A stretch of DNA of 64,000 nucleotides, from positions 2,232,001 through 2,296,000 of the forward strand of contig CM074138.1 of assembly GCA_037178625.1 (NCBI GenBank), read 5' to 3'. How positions within the stretch are numbered: position 1 is the first letter of the stretch; every line of letters begins with the position of its first letter. This stretch comes from Skeletonema tropicum (Eukaryota > Bacillariophyta > Thalassiosirophyceae > Thalassiosirales > Thalassiosiraceae). The notes beneath the pieces are model-generated. The model saw only the letters and a list, made by a program, of their open reading frames with translations, was not told where the DNA came from and did not search any database. Below are positions 1 to 11,660 of the stretch, piece after piece. A program made the position numbers and the translations under genes.

Positions 1-1
1 C

Positions 2-3000
2 GATGAAGAAAAATGTCATGTCAATGCCGTGGATGGAACAGAAAAAGATGAAACAGCGGTGACTCTCACTACTATCATCTGCGGAAGTATGGGTGCATCA
101 GATTCCACGGTAGTCAAGCTGGATAAGTCTGTGGATGATGCTAATGCCGAGGCTAAAATGGATTGCTCCTCAGAGAAAAGTGTGAAGGAGGGCTGTGAAG
201 AAGTAGGGTCTGCCAAAGCAACTAGCTTGGATCTACCTCCGGACACGGTACCCACAACTTCTGCGACTGAATCATCGAAGGAGTCACCTGCTAGTCCGAA
301 CAAAGAGAGAGAATCGTCGTCTGCATCTGAAGAATCGTCAGAAGAAGAATATGAATTTGATGACCCACGTCAAGAAATTATAGATATTCTGCAAGAAATC
401 GATTCGCCCGGTACTTTTGCAGTAGGTGGGCCCTGCAGTGGCAAGCTAATTATGCCAGGCCTTGTAGTGGATGGAATTGGTCCTATCGGGCTTCCTCTAT
501 CGAAGTCTCAAGCCAAAGAGAGATAGCAAATCGGTGCGAACAGGCGCCCTTCGGCCGTGGAACGGAAACAATTGTGGACAAATCTGTCAGGGACACTTTC
601 CAACTCGCCCCAGACTCCTTTAAGATTACTAATCCCGCGTGGAAAGGGGATCTAGATACAATCACCAAGAGCGTCTGTCAAGATTTGGGTGTTCAGCACA
701 ATCTGAAAGTTGAGGCCCGGCTTTATAAATTGCTTTTGTACGAAGAAGGCAGTTTCTTCGCTCCACATCGGGACAGCGAGAAGGAAGAGGGGATGTTTGG
801 CACGTTGGTTATCGTGTTACCCTCCCAATTCACAGGGGGCGAGCTAGTTGTGAAGCACAAAGGCGAGACTCAGACCTTCAAACAAGAAAGATTATCAGCA
901 TTTGGTTCTCAGTACGCTGCTTTTTACGCAGATTGCAAACACGAGTTGAAGAATGTAACATCGGGTCATCGACTTTGTGTCGTGTATAATTTGGTAAAAT
1001 GCGGGCTGGGTGTACTTCCAAAAGTTGCGGATAACAGCTCACTCATGAAGCGGTTGAATTCTGCAGCATCTCAGTGGGCTGCCGACTACGATGGCAGGAA
1101 AATTGTGCTCATGACAGATCACTTGTACACCCCAGCAGGGATCAAGAATGGAACAGGGAGCGCAAAGTATAAGGGAGCAGATGCTTATGTCGCTGATCTG
1201 CTGCAGTCTGCCATCAGCAAAGGTGCAGACATTGACTACGACCACGGTACATTATCTCTATCTGAATCTGGATACGCTGAGGAGGACGGCTATGGCTACT
1301 GGGGCCGCGGAAGCTTCTCTTGGGTAGAGGCAACAGATCGTGACTTATCTTTGAACCTTTCTTCCTACGGCGGAGTCTCTGTTGAAGAAGACGAAGAAGT
1401 TATCCCCGAAGATTACTTTCAAGATCTTGAACCAGATGATGAAACTTTCGAACCAACGGGCAATGAAGGAATCCACGCTGAACGTCAGTATGCAGATACA
1501 GAGGCAATAGTTGTTTGGCCTCGATCAAAGCGGTGGATGATTGTCACGAATAATGACACCTCGAGGATGTGCAGCTATCTTGTCAAGGCATGCTCAAAAG
1601 GAACTTCCGACTCTGAACCACTAGACGAATGTTTGCAAAAAGCGAAATCTCTCATTCCTCGTGTCACTGCAGCCCCCGATATTGTGGCCCTGGTAAAATC
1701 AATCAAGATGATTGGCGATGAAAGCCTTGCGAAGCAATTTCTCTCTTCGTACCTAAAAAACTCGGAAAGATCAATCGACGCCAATTTTTATCACATTCAA
1801 ACTCTCTCTGATATTTGCGGCACCGAGGCCATTACCTCATTGATTGTGGACTCTATCAACACGACGCGATTCGTTGCAGATCCAACTGGAACAGCTAACT
1901 TCGTTCTGAAGTACTTGCATGATTTTGGGAAGAAGGCAGCAATTTCACAGCAACAGAGGGATGATGTGATTGCAGCCTTCACTTCTGCCATCTGCCCCCC
2001 AGAAAAGAACAATTCTCGCACACTGAAAAAAAGTCTTGATAAGTTTCCTCTCACTGCAATCCTTGCCTTGTTCGTAGACGAGAAGCCCGGAAATGGACCG
2101 TTGGCGAGATGTGTTCTTGAGGGGTATGTGTGGATTTCATCTCTGGAGGTCAAGAGATACTCCTATTATTCGTCCTCAGCCACTAAACCATCGGACGGAC
2201 CAGTTCTGGTGGCCAGTGCATCTCGCTCCATCACAAAGTTGTGCAATTGCTTCGGCTGGGCTGAGTATAAGGATGTCCTTGTCGATGCTGTAGAGAAGTT
2301 GTGCGATCGTGACAAATCTGACATTGCGCTCGACTTATTAGACAGCCTTGCACTGAACGATGATGACAAAAGCGATCGATCAGATATTTGCTCTAAATTG
2401 GCTGCAGTTGCATGTGACAAGATTCTCACGAGCCTTCAGGCGCCATCTCGTAATGACGCTGTCAAGTCGACCAGGTTAGCAGTTTGCAAGAAAGTTCTTG
2501 TCAGTATCGGAAAATTTTGCTCTTCCAAAACAGCAAAATTTGTCGAAGTCGCGAAGTCACTTGATTTTGACTCTGTCCTATTTCCACTCGTGTCTGACAC
2601 CACACTTCGGTCGAATTCATGCGATTCCGTAATCAACTCAGTGAATTTGCTTACTCAGCACTGCGCGCATGTTCTCAAGATGAGATTATCTGTAGAACTT
2701 GACAACGTCACGGTGTGGAGCCTCCCCAATGCCAATCTCTCCAATAATTCGAACTACTCAGCCTTCCTTCGAGGCCCATGCAAACAGGTATTTGATTGGC
2801 AAGTCCGAAAGGCAGATCATGCCGGATTTATGACTGATTTGAGGGCATTGATTCGTTCAGGAGATGTTTAAGCCGAGTCGTACCAACCTGGAGGACGAGG
2901 TCTCTATCATTTCAAGATTACTAAATTGAAATCCCGAAAAGTTCCAGCATCAAGTTTGGCTGGCTTGAAGTGCTCTTGCACCAGTAGTAGCAGATATTCC

Positions 3001-3613
3001 CATTATTCATCGTATCGATCCCAATCTACGCCGTCAAATTGCCCGTTGTCAAAGCATAAAGCGGCGGCGTCTAAGTATCAAGATGACTTGAAAAAAATGA
3101 ATGTGATCAAATCGCTCTTGCCATCAGTCCCAGCTATAGCTGCAGCGGTACCGGCAAAACAGCCAGCAGCATCAAGTCTGCGAGAGTTTAACGTCCTGTT
3201 TACAACTCCCAAACTTGGCTTGAAGTTGAACTTCGTGAACGGCAAGGATATTGTGGTCAAAGAAGTTACTTCTACAGTACCCAATGCTCATCTGATCAAA
3301 GCTGGTGATTTTGTCGTGGGGTTCGACGGGAAGAGGTTTAAGGAATTGGGTGTCACCGGGACAGGAACAAAAAGCTATGAACAAGCATTGGCTAAAATGA
3401 AGGAAGCACAGAGGCCCGTGTCGCTCATATTTGAACGCAAGATCACAACGAATAATGTTGAAGAAACGACACGCAAGCGCCCAGCAGCGACTGAGGGCAC
3501 TTCATCTGCCGGTGTTGTAGGAGGGATGACTTCGGTAGCAGGTGTCCGATGCCCAAATTCAGCATCCTATTGCTAAGAAAGCAAAAGCAGCCGAGATTAT
3601 CGATCTTACGTAG
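2..3613 (+). pseudogene. 2OG-Fe(II) oxygenase-PDZ fusion gene, disrupted; 5' end outside window
   Basis: The frame is already open at base 2, so the gene starts left of the window. An acidic Ser/Glu-rich stretch (about 300-400) precedes a double-stranded beta-helix oxygenase domain. The iron-binding signature is visible as PHRDSE (about 763-780), the distal KHELKNV (about 938-958) and GHRLCVVYNLV (about 964-996). A long helical region follows, then a PDZ domain (about 3190-3450) starting near LGLKLNFVNGKDIVVKEV. Three lesions break it: two extra bases in the AGAGAG run at 517-522, giving a TAG at 524-526; an in-frame TAA at 2869-2871, after which the same frame continues sensibly (PGGRGLYHFKITKLK); and a frameshift near 3548, after which the +1 frame ends in KKAKAAEIIDLT with a stop at 3611-3613. 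Family role (hydroxylation of protein or nucleic acid) is known only in general; the substrate is unknown. Sequencing error at all three sites is unlikely but not excluded. Confidence 0.75.
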
Positions 3614-3902
3614 TGGAATGTACCAAGCTATTATTTTCGTGTTTCATATGGTAGTAAATCTGTACACTACAGTAAGTATTACAGCTTTTGTAGGAATTCT
3701 TTGCGAGACTTCGACTCCACTTTCGTAGTCGCTTAGCTTAGTCACTCCCTCTCGAGTTTTTATTCACGACACTGACTTTCAATCTTCGGCAAGCTATATA
3801 GCACTTATCTCAAATTTGTCCCCTCAGCTCGCCTGTTTTGATGTTGCAAACCTTCAATACTTGCTTCGTTTCTCTCGGGCACTTAGGACTGGAGCATCAG
3901 TT
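3614..3902. other. Intergenic spacer
   Basis: About 290 bases between the oxygenase-PDZ pseudogene and the convergent secreted-protein gene. AT-rich; I see no ORF, repeat or RNA gene in it. Confidence 0.5.
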
Positions 3903-4187
3903 TCAATCGTTTAGTACATGCCGTTTTGTCTCTCTTTTTCGCAGCATTCTGGAGACAAAGTCCTTTCCTACACTTGCTGTTGTTTCTACAGTGGTACCGA
4001 ATATCTTATCTTTCTCAGAAGTTTCGTCGACACATAGTTGTAACTGCATCACTTCAATCTTACACTCTTGAGTCATGAACAACAAGTCCTCGTCAACATT
4101 CAAAGCTTCGTCTTTAACGCTATCTTCTTCAAGATTGGAATCCTCATCAAAATACCCTCCATCCATGAGCAATTTCAAACTTATTCA
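3903..4187 (-). pseudogene. Possible frameshifted C-terminal part of the secreted protein
   Basis: This ORF opens within a few bases of the stop of the secreted-protein gene but in another frame. It encodes about 91 acidic residues with two cysteines (TQECKIEV, LQLCVDET). The upstream frame is closed by TGA at 4187-4185, so it cannot be an independent gene with an ATG near its start. A one- or two-base indel between 4187 and 4178 would make one reading frame of about 235 aa. An alternative is a chance ORF. Moderate to low confidence. Confidence 0.35.
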
Positions 4188-4744
4188 TGTCGAAATCGTC
4201 CCTCATTATACACCTTGCACTTTTCATCAATCATTTTCAACGTCTCCTTCGAGCATTTGGTCTCGAGGACATTCATGAATGGCTCGACACACTCATCCTT
4301 TTGTCGTGTTTGTTTAGCTTTTAACAAACATGCTCTGGCAGTGCTCCCTGTCGTCATGATAGATTGTTGCCACTTTGGATCCTCTCCAGCGGCTTTGGCT
4401 GCACACTGCTGCAATTTGGCTACTGCGGGCTTGCATGACTTGAGCATCTTTTCTTCGAAAATAATTGAGAGGCCATAATGTCCCTGGGTTACGGCACCAT
4501 ACTCATCGGCGATCTCTAAGATGAGATTGGGCTCAGGGATTTCATATGCAGCTGTAGATGTAGAGAAGTATGTTGATGGTGATATAACATGTGAGCAGAA
4601 CAAAATCCATCGACCCATCACAGATCAAGGCAAGCAAGAGCAGCATGTCACAAACTGGTTGTGCGTGGATTACTTACCGATGCTGATAGCTTCGAACGCC
4701 ACAAGTGTGGCAAAGTAGGCGATAATAGTTGCGAGGTTCTTCAT
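4181..4744 (-). CDS. Small secreted Cys-containing protein, two exons
   Basis: I do not recognise the family. Exon 1 (4744-4678) starts at an ATG and encodes a hydrophobic signal peptide (MKNLATIIAYFATLVAFEA). A phase-1 intron follows at 4677-4552 (GTAAGT donor, ACATCTACAG acceptor). Exon 2 (4551-4181) completes a 145-aa protein. The mature part is Lys/Glu-rich with spaced cysteines (KSCKPAV, QQCAAK, ARACLL, DECVEP, TKCSKE, EKCKVY), suggesting a disulfide-bonded helical extracellular or lumenal protein. The stop at 4183-4181 may itself be a lesion: another frame opens within a few bases and continues as an acidic ORF to 3903 (KLLMDGGYFDEDSNLEED). The 5' half recurs near 7040-7290 and 16222-16371, so this is the first member of a tandem array. 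Intron and signal peptide are well supported; the true C-terminus is uncertain. Confidence 0.65.
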
Positions 4745-7033
4745 GCTGTTGCAGTGTGGTGTGAAGCTCTTCAGAGAACAACTGCTGCCATGCCATGGTG
4801 CAACACTTACAAAGCACAATCAAGCAAGAAGTTTGTTGTTGTTCTTGCTTGATAGCTTGCAATGAGACGCGTGTCGAGAGTCGAGACGGTGGGCGAGTGC
4901 CGTTTGCTCGCTACTCCCAAATAAATTATTTCTTGACATAAAGGATCGACAACACGCGTCAGTTTTTAGAAAAACACCAATCTGATCCAGCTAGAAACAC
5001 ACATCTGATCCAATCAACTGGGTTCATAAATAACAAGGAGACTATTGCACCTCTCTCGGCATAGAACTCATCGCACATAAATTGTTGTGCTTCGATAATA
5101 ATATCTTCTTCACGATAGCAAATAGTTGTGCATCATGAGTGTTCAAAAAACAGTTCAAGACCCTTTAGCAGAAGTTGCTGCGCTGACTTGCAGCGAAACT
5201 GAAGCTTTGCTCCAGGTAAAGTACAACATTACGCAAGACGAATGGGATAGCTCGCGACCTAAGTACCAATTACAGTGAAAAGCCCTTTCTATATCTTACA
5301 AGGCGATTGGGTCAAGTATTACAGAAACTTTGCAAGTGTGAAAAACTACGAGGCGTGCCTTCCAAGAGATGAGTGCGTTGAGGTAATTGTGGGCGGTCTT
5401 CCTACCGATGCGTATGGATTCTCGTTTGATGGGAAAGCAGTCGATATCGGTCCAGAGTTCATCTTCGATGGCACAAATCCTGTCACCTCGATAAAAGTGG
5501 GCGCTTGCACCAAGCCGCCTACCTGCAAAGAAACCGAGGCTCTCATGGAGATCCAGTATTGAGAAGTGTTTTTCGGTAACGAATATTATCGTGTCGAAGA
5601 CAAAGATGGTGGCACTGTTCTATTCAGTAAGCCAGGTGAGAGGGGGGGGAATGGACGCTATGGATACACTCTCAATCAAACGTATGCCTTGTCTGCCAAA
5701 AGATGACGCTTGCTACACGTTCCTAATTGGAAGCGAGTATCAGTTTTCTTTTGATCACCCACCCCCCGCCGTCTTACTCTGTAATTTTTGATGGAAAGCT
5801 TGTCCGCAGAGGAGATAGTTGGCTATTTGACTCGGTTCAGTTTGGTGGAAGCTGCAAGCCTCAATGCAATCAAGACACTGAGTCTCTTGTCAAGTTTTTT
5901 CTCTATGACTATGACCTCCGTTGGCCGAGCTTGGAGTATGAATACGAATGGGATCTCAACGTTACAAATAGCGATTCCTCTTCTACGCTTGCAAGTGGAG
6001 TAGTGCCTAAAGGACCTGGCATCTCCCCACTTTCTCACAAGATCATGTGCGTCCCGAAGGGCAGCTGTTCATCCTTTTACATCTCAGCCCCAAATGTGAC
6101 TAGGGAAGTAACACGAAATGAAAGATTCTCGCTCCGTACTGTGTACACTCTGACTATGGACAATGTTACCTATCGTAAGGGCACATGGTATTCACCTGAA
6201 AGGGATGGATATGGAAGCGATAGATTGGAAGCAATAATGAAACCATCAACATGGGAACTTGCATCGTTGGAGGCTTATGTGACGAGGAAACCCAAGATCT
6301 ATTTGAACTTGGGTTGCGCACTGCAGCAACAAATGATTGGCCTTTGATTGATCAATCGCAGATGCGTTGGAACTTTGGTTATACTGAGTACGGGCGTGAT
6401 CAGCACCTCCTTCAAAACTTCGGATTCTTCAGTAAACGCTATGATCTCGACTCAAGCTACGAAGTGATCGAGTGTGTTCCAAAGGACGGATGTGACTTGA
6501 GCTTCAACATTACCTCAACAGCACCTGTTCATTCTTACACGGTGATGAAGAATGGCATCCAGCTTGAAAACGAACAAGTAGCAGGTCAATTTGGTGGAGA
6601 GGTGTTAATGACGCCATTCGGACAGGAATGCAAGCCGCCTTTGTCTGGAGGTGCCATCGCTGGCACTGTGGTTGCTTGTATCGTTGCTGTAGGTGCGATT
6701 ACATTCGGTTTGGTTTGGCATAAGAGACGTCAAAATCAGTCTTCCACCACGGAAGGAGAAGAGGATCCATTACGTGAGAGTCTCCTTTAGTAAGAAGAAG
6801 CTTTTGTCTCTGTGACTTCGGCTTAATAGTCATTGAAATGAAGGGTGTTGATGGCGAAGAGAATCGTTTGCTGCTTGGAATCTTAGATATGATTATAGAC
6901 ATGGTGTTTTAAATGTTGTTTGCTTGTGTGTTGATCGAATGTTTCTTAAACTTGAACGTTGAAATTTCTTTACAATACCAACTTTATCACTGCGCTGTCG
7001 CTTTGAAGGCATTGTAGAATACTGCGTCAAATT
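4587..7033 (+). repeat. Tandem array unit 1 (about 2.45 kb)
   Basis: The unit starts inside the intron of the secreted-protein gene (near ACATGTGAGCAG), contains that gene's exon 1 and promoter side, a spacer, and surface-protein copy A. The same order recurs immediately downstream from about 7034. The unit-1 spacer is free of the three transposons of unit 2 and keeps single copies of their target sites: AGCTT at 4854-4858 and ACGG at 4886-4889, plus CAGCTAGA at 4988-4995 where unit 2 has CAGA on both sides of an element. Confidence 0.8.
5135..6790 (+). pseudogene. Cys-module type I membrane surface protein, copy A (decayed)
   Basis: The ATG at 5135 and the upstream 150 bases match copy B (ATG 14338) almost base for base. 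Compared with copy B, copy A has an extra A near 5272 (stop TGA 5276-5278), TGG to TGA at 5560-5562, extra bases near 5687 and 5754, and a missing T near 6225. The ancestral product has repeated C-x-P modules (CLPRDECVEVIVGG, CLPKDDACYTFLIGS, CVPKGSCSSFYIS, CVPKDGCDLSFNIT), several N-glycosylation sequons, one C-terminal transmembrane helix (GGAIAGTVVACIVAVGAITF) and a short acidic tail ending DPLRESLL. It resembles other diatom surface proteins with such modules; the ligand is unknown. It is clearly nonfunctional as it stands. Confidence 0.8.
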
Positions 7034-7121
7034 ACATGTGAGCAGGACAAAATCCATTGACCCATCACGGATCAAGGCAGCAAGAGCAGCAGTCACATAC
7101 TGGTTGTGCGTGGATTACTTA

Positions 7122-7167
7122 CCGATGCTGATAGCTTTGACCGCCACATAGTAGCGAGGTTCTTCAT
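7122..7167 (-). pseudogene. Relic of the secreted-protein exon 1 in unit 2
   Basis: The ATG at 7167-7165 and the first six codons (MKNLAT) match exon 1 at 4744-4678. About 21 bases of the signal-peptide core are missing, so the hydrophobic segment is destroyed. The donor GTAAGTAATCC at 7121 is intact. No exon 2 lies downstream, because unit 1 ends inside the intron. A broken gene fragment. Confidence 0.7.
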
Positions 7168-7280
7168 GCTGTCGCAGTGTGATGTGATGCTCTTCAGAGA
7201 ACAACTGCTCCCAGCCATGGTACAACACTTACAAAGCACAAGCAAGAAGTTTGTTGTTGTTCTTGCTTGAATGATAGCTT

Positions 7281-9484
7281 TACTGTCGGGCATCCTCGCG
7301 TGTTTATGATCTAGCGGGCCTGCGTCCTTTGTTTGCCCCCCGTGGCCCCCTTTTGTATAGCTAGGTAATCGCTAACTATTTGACACACATGTGCGTTGAG
7401 GTGCATGCCCCACCACCCACCACCACGCCATGGTGCAATTCCGAAAAATGGTGTTCCGCCATGCCCTACTATCCCTACTAGTTCAGAAACTGCCTCGTGC
7501 GCAAGTTGGGAAGCCTTAGATTTTGTATTATTGGCTGCGGACTGGTTTCCTTGTTTTTGTGTGGTTAAATCGCCATCTAAATTGATACATCTCTCACATA
7601 ACATCGTGCCATGGCGTTTATCTGAAGTCCACGCACCACTCCGAGCAGCAATCGTCCATATGCTGGATCATAATGACGCCCTAAGCATATTATTTACCAT
7701 CGACAAGCTCGCCGTGATGTGCAATGTAGCAGCAGGTCTGGATGATGAGGGGATTCATGTGACAACAGGAGAATTATGTAATGCCTCCAAAAAATCAAAC
7801 GACACCACCACCCTACCACCCCTATGAGGGGATATGGACAGCGACACAAACACCTACTTCGTTATGAAGGGCGCAGGCCTCCAAAACCACCATGTATTAC
7901 TTCTGCCGGACAGTTCGAATCGAATGATGAGCGGGTAGGCAAACCTTTGACCGAAATAGGACGTCTTTATTACATGTTGGATGGAAGAGCGGGTAGGTGG
8001 CATGTGTGTTGGATAATGACATTCAGGATGGGTTACTTCTTATGGACTGCGGCGATGGGTACGATTGCAGCGAGACACGCCGAGGCAGGATTTCCGAGAG
8101 ACATAATTATGGTGTGACCCAGTTCCTTCTACCCTAGGGAGCAACTTCCGTAGCAAAAAAACATCAATTGAGAAAGGAAAGTTGTTCACATGACAATAAT
8201 CACAACCTTCAAGCACTGCTTGGTGCAGAAGAATCAACGTTCGGTTAGGGTGCACTCCACATTGCGGCTGTGATCAACTCACGATACGGTGCATCGGACG
8301 AGCAACTGAGATGATTATTGTTGGCTGGACGAAAGCGCTGTTGCATGAGCTTGACATTAAAGATATTGATGTATCTAATATTGTCAAGGGATGCCCATCT
8401 AGGAGGACTCATAATCGAAATTTAGCTAGTCTTGCGGCTGATTGCATGATTATTGTCTTGTAAGAAATCATGGATGAGGGGGCAAAGCATTTTACCCTAA
8501 TCACTGGTTATGGCAAACGAGCAGGGCTTGAACACTCGTCAATATTTTAGTTTGGGCTGGTTGGGAGGTGAGAAAAAGACTAAAGAAGACAACTAAATAC
8601 ATTGTCTTGGTGTGGACACAAGTGCTTATGGCGCTAATGGTTATGCACTGGACGCAGTCAAGAAGTCGCTTGAGGAGTTCTCTGAACTGTACGGTTTCAA
8701 AGTGACCGCAATTACTGGAGATGGAGATGCCGGCGGCGGTGTTTCTGTTCACAATGTACGAGCAGCTTTGGTAAAGGCTAGTAGAGGATGAGATCAACTA
8801 CTTAATGCATGCACTAAACAAGTGTCTTGAATCTGCGGGACAATATACGTTTGGGCAGCAAGGGTTGAACAAAAGACTGTTATTTATTTCAACCAACTGT
8901 TGAAAGCTATCAAGGAGGAAGGATGCAATAAACTCGATGGTAAACATTGCTTGGACGAAATCATCTATGCTACTGTTGTACATATATCATTCAACGACGA
9001 CACAGACACATGGCAGCAATCTCCGCCCAAGGACAGGGGTAACACGGCTTGATAACAATGATGGTAAGTATTTCGTCCTGCAAACAAAGCTTGGGAAAAG
9101 CCGCAGGGAAAAGCAAAACGAAATGGGAAAGTGAAAAGGGTGTAAATACATGAAAACACCATTATTTTAAGAACAACACATCTCATGTCTGACTTCACAC
9201 ATGTAAATCTAGATGACTTGAAATTGATTAATCAATAGCTTGCTTACAAAGGCTTCCCAACATGCGCACACACATGGCACTATTACATCATAGGAAGGAC
9301 GAGGTTGCTCATTACTCGGCGCAAGTTCGGACTCGGTCCATCATGTAGGGGCAGGCTGCGCCCTTTTCGTTCTAGCGATCATCTAGCGATTGCCCACGAA
9401 AACCCACAAAAACAGTCCAAAAAGGGGGGAACCCACAATGACGCCCGACAGATCATAAACACGCGAGGATGCCCGACGACGGTA
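7281..9484. mobile_element. DNA transposon 1, 2204 bp, 5-bp TSD AGCTT
   Basis: The ends are TACTGTCGGGCATCCTCG on the left and, on the minus strand from the right, TACCGTCGTCGGGCATCC. Inside both ends 28 bases are perfectly inverted (from GTCGGGCATCCTCGCGTG). AGCTT flanks both sides (7276-7280 and 9485-9489). Unit 1 carries one AGCTT in the same context (4854-4858), the unoccupied paralogous site. Inside is a decayed transposase-like frame (about 8311-9070). The 7281-8300 part holds nothing I can identify. I cannot assign a superfamily. Confidence 0.8.
8311..9070 (+). pseudogene. Decayed transposase-like coding region of transposon 1
   Basis: Reading across frames and stops gives a continuous protein-like track. 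It begins with MIIVGWTKALLHELDIKDID and SLAADCMIIVL, then TAA at 8461-8463 followed by EIMDEGAKHFTLITGYGKRA. Next come LGVDTSAYGANGYALDAVKK (from about 8605) and FKVTAITGDGDAGGGVSVHN, then fragments such as TFGQQGLNKR-like and NQLLKAIKEEGCNKLDGKHC. The spaced Asp-containing motifs and the element context suggest a transposase, but no catalytic triad can be assigned with certainty. It has several stops and frameshifts and is inactive. Confidence 0.6.
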
Positions 9485-9513
9485 AGCTTGCAATGAGACG
9501 CGTGTCGAGACGG

Positions 9514-11453
9514 CACTACGCTACATTGTGCCTCGCCTAGTCCAAATTTTGTAGGAATTAGTATGCTCCAACGTAATAACCCCATTTTATCCCGAGAAAG
9601 AGATGGTCGTCCATTTTGTGATATTTTGTAGGACCACGAATCGGGCATCCCCGCTGGGCCGCCCGATTTTCATCACCAACATTCACCACAACAAAAGTTG
9701 CACAACACCATGATGTGACGGCGTCCCCATGCCAACTACTATTAACAAGTCCTTCGTATTGAGAAGCTACGTCGGCGTTTTTCATAGAGAGCTCCGTTGC
9801 AATATTTGTAGTTCAAAAATAAAAAACGCCGACGTAGATATCTGAAAGGAAGACGGGGCATTCACGTGGGCATTATCACCCACAACTTCAGCAGTGGCGA
9901 GTACGAATCGTCGATGTACTCCATCTTGTCCAAGAGCTCCACACAGATGGCAGAACCATATAAAGATGCATTCTTTTAAACTGCCTTTGCATGGAGTATC
10001 TCAAATCATCTGTGAATCCTTGAGTTACCGTACTTCTTTAACTCTCCGTGGTCGGCCGATGCGGACTGGTACTATCGACACGCTCTACACCCTATACACC
10101 CTCCTTTGCAATGAATGTTGCGAAAGTCACAAATGGAGCATCTTCTGTCTCATGTGCCGAAGAATGATGGAGTGATGAAAGCCTCAAAATATTGCTAAGA
10201 CATGGCTGACAGGAAACTACGAAATCAAAAGGAATGATTTAGTGAAGTGTGAAGAAGTATTTGAATGGCGTCGAACGCAGCATGCTTCCTGGGTCAAAAG
10301 ATTCAGATCAATGATCTTATTTCGTGTCAGCAGATAAAAGCGACGAGGAGAAGTTGTGACGGAGACACTACAAATTAATCTTTATCCAACACCCTGTCTC
10401 ATTCAACAACAAACACCGAACCGCAAAACGTAGACTATTTTATGATGACATCACGAGAACTGATCTTTTTATCGAACTATCCTTCGATATAGATAGTGAT
10501 TTATTGATGCATCGAGTAAATAGATAGGAGGTCATAAATTCGTTAATGTACAATGGCATTGAACGCATGTTGAAGAGCTGCAATCGTCCGTGCTGCATAG
10601 TACAAGGTGGTTTTAATGGTGTCAAGAATATCACATGATGCAAAAAGCCCAGCAAATGATGAAAACCAAATAGATATGATCGAGATGGATAATGATGAAA
10701 ACCAAATAGATATGATCAAGAATATCCATCGCTATAATGGGAGGAAGATAAAATATTAGTGTCGAATCAAGCGCGGCGTTGGTATCATCGGATGATATCT
10801 TTCCAAAGCAAACATGAAGTACTATGAATTTACAAGTGTTATTTTGGGTGCAAAACATTGTGACGAGACAGAGAATTCCAACCATCAGGCGGTGTTTTAG
10901 ATGCGGTCGATGGATTTTAGCATGATTCCTTAACTGCATCGATTAGAGTGCCATCTCGTGCATCTGATGAGGATACCCGGACAGAGGTTTCATCAGATGA
11001 TTGGACACTGGGTGTTGGAGCAATACCGGTGAAACGCAACAGAAATGGAAAGGGCAGGGGAAGGCATTTGTACAAAAACAAGTGGGACTTCGTGCAAAGA
11101 GAAATTAGATGTGTTTACAAACAATTAATGCAGGACACAAACACAAGAATCATTGGCTCGAACATCCATACATAGAGTGCCCGAGCTAAGCAGTAGTAAC
11201 AACCAGAGTATTTACTTAGGCGCCAATCAACACAAGATATTCTTTTACCATAAGATGGATAATGAAGCATTAGATGATTATATTGATATTGACACTGATG
11301 ATATCATCGGGCCATAATAGAGATCAATCGAAGCTGAATTATTGTGTGCAGTGGCATGCATGTGAGTGCGTTTGCATGTAGTTTCTACTAAAGAATGCAG
11401 TTCCCGCAAAATTCTACATAGGCCTACGTAGGAATTAAAAATGTAGCACAGTG
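9514..11453. mobile_element. DNA transposon 2, CACT-type termini, 1940 bp, TSD ACGG
   Basis: The left end is CACTACGCTACATT and the right end, read on the minus strand, is CACTGTGCTACATT: 14 bases with two mismatches. ACGG lies on both sides (9510-9513, 11454-11457), and unit 1 has one ACGG in the same context at 4886-4889. CACT termini are typical of the CACTA/Chapaev (CMC) group, and a 4-bp TSD would fit Chapaev-like members; this is inference. The interior has only fragmentary ORFs (for example 9894-10175 and 10948-11175), a 27-base direct repeat (10656-10682 and 10690-10716) and a hairpin near 9768-9835. No transposase is recognisable, so it is probably nonautonomous or decayed. Confidence 0.7.
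9764..9838. repeat. Short hairpin inside transposon 2
   Basis: CTACGTCGGCGTTTTTCAT near 9768-9786 is inverted as AAAAAACGCCGACGTAG near 9819-9835, with about 32 bases of loop. It could be a tiny nested foldback element. Confidence 0.5.
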
Positions 11454-11660
11454 ACGGTGGGCGAGTGCCGTTTGCTCGCTACTCCCAAATAAATTTCTTG
11501 ACTTAAATCGACAACACGCGTCAGTTTTAGATTGGTGTTTTGCAATCTGATCCAGACACGGTGGATTCGAGACCGCGGCAGACGACATTTGTGTGACTCC
11601 GACTTTTACCTAATTCCTACGTAGAGGGTAGTTAGTGAGTTCGACCAATAAAACACCCCT

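Noticed and set aside
7396..7827. 143-aa ORF at the left side of transposon 1
   Set aside because: No conserved motif, and the element around it is decayed.
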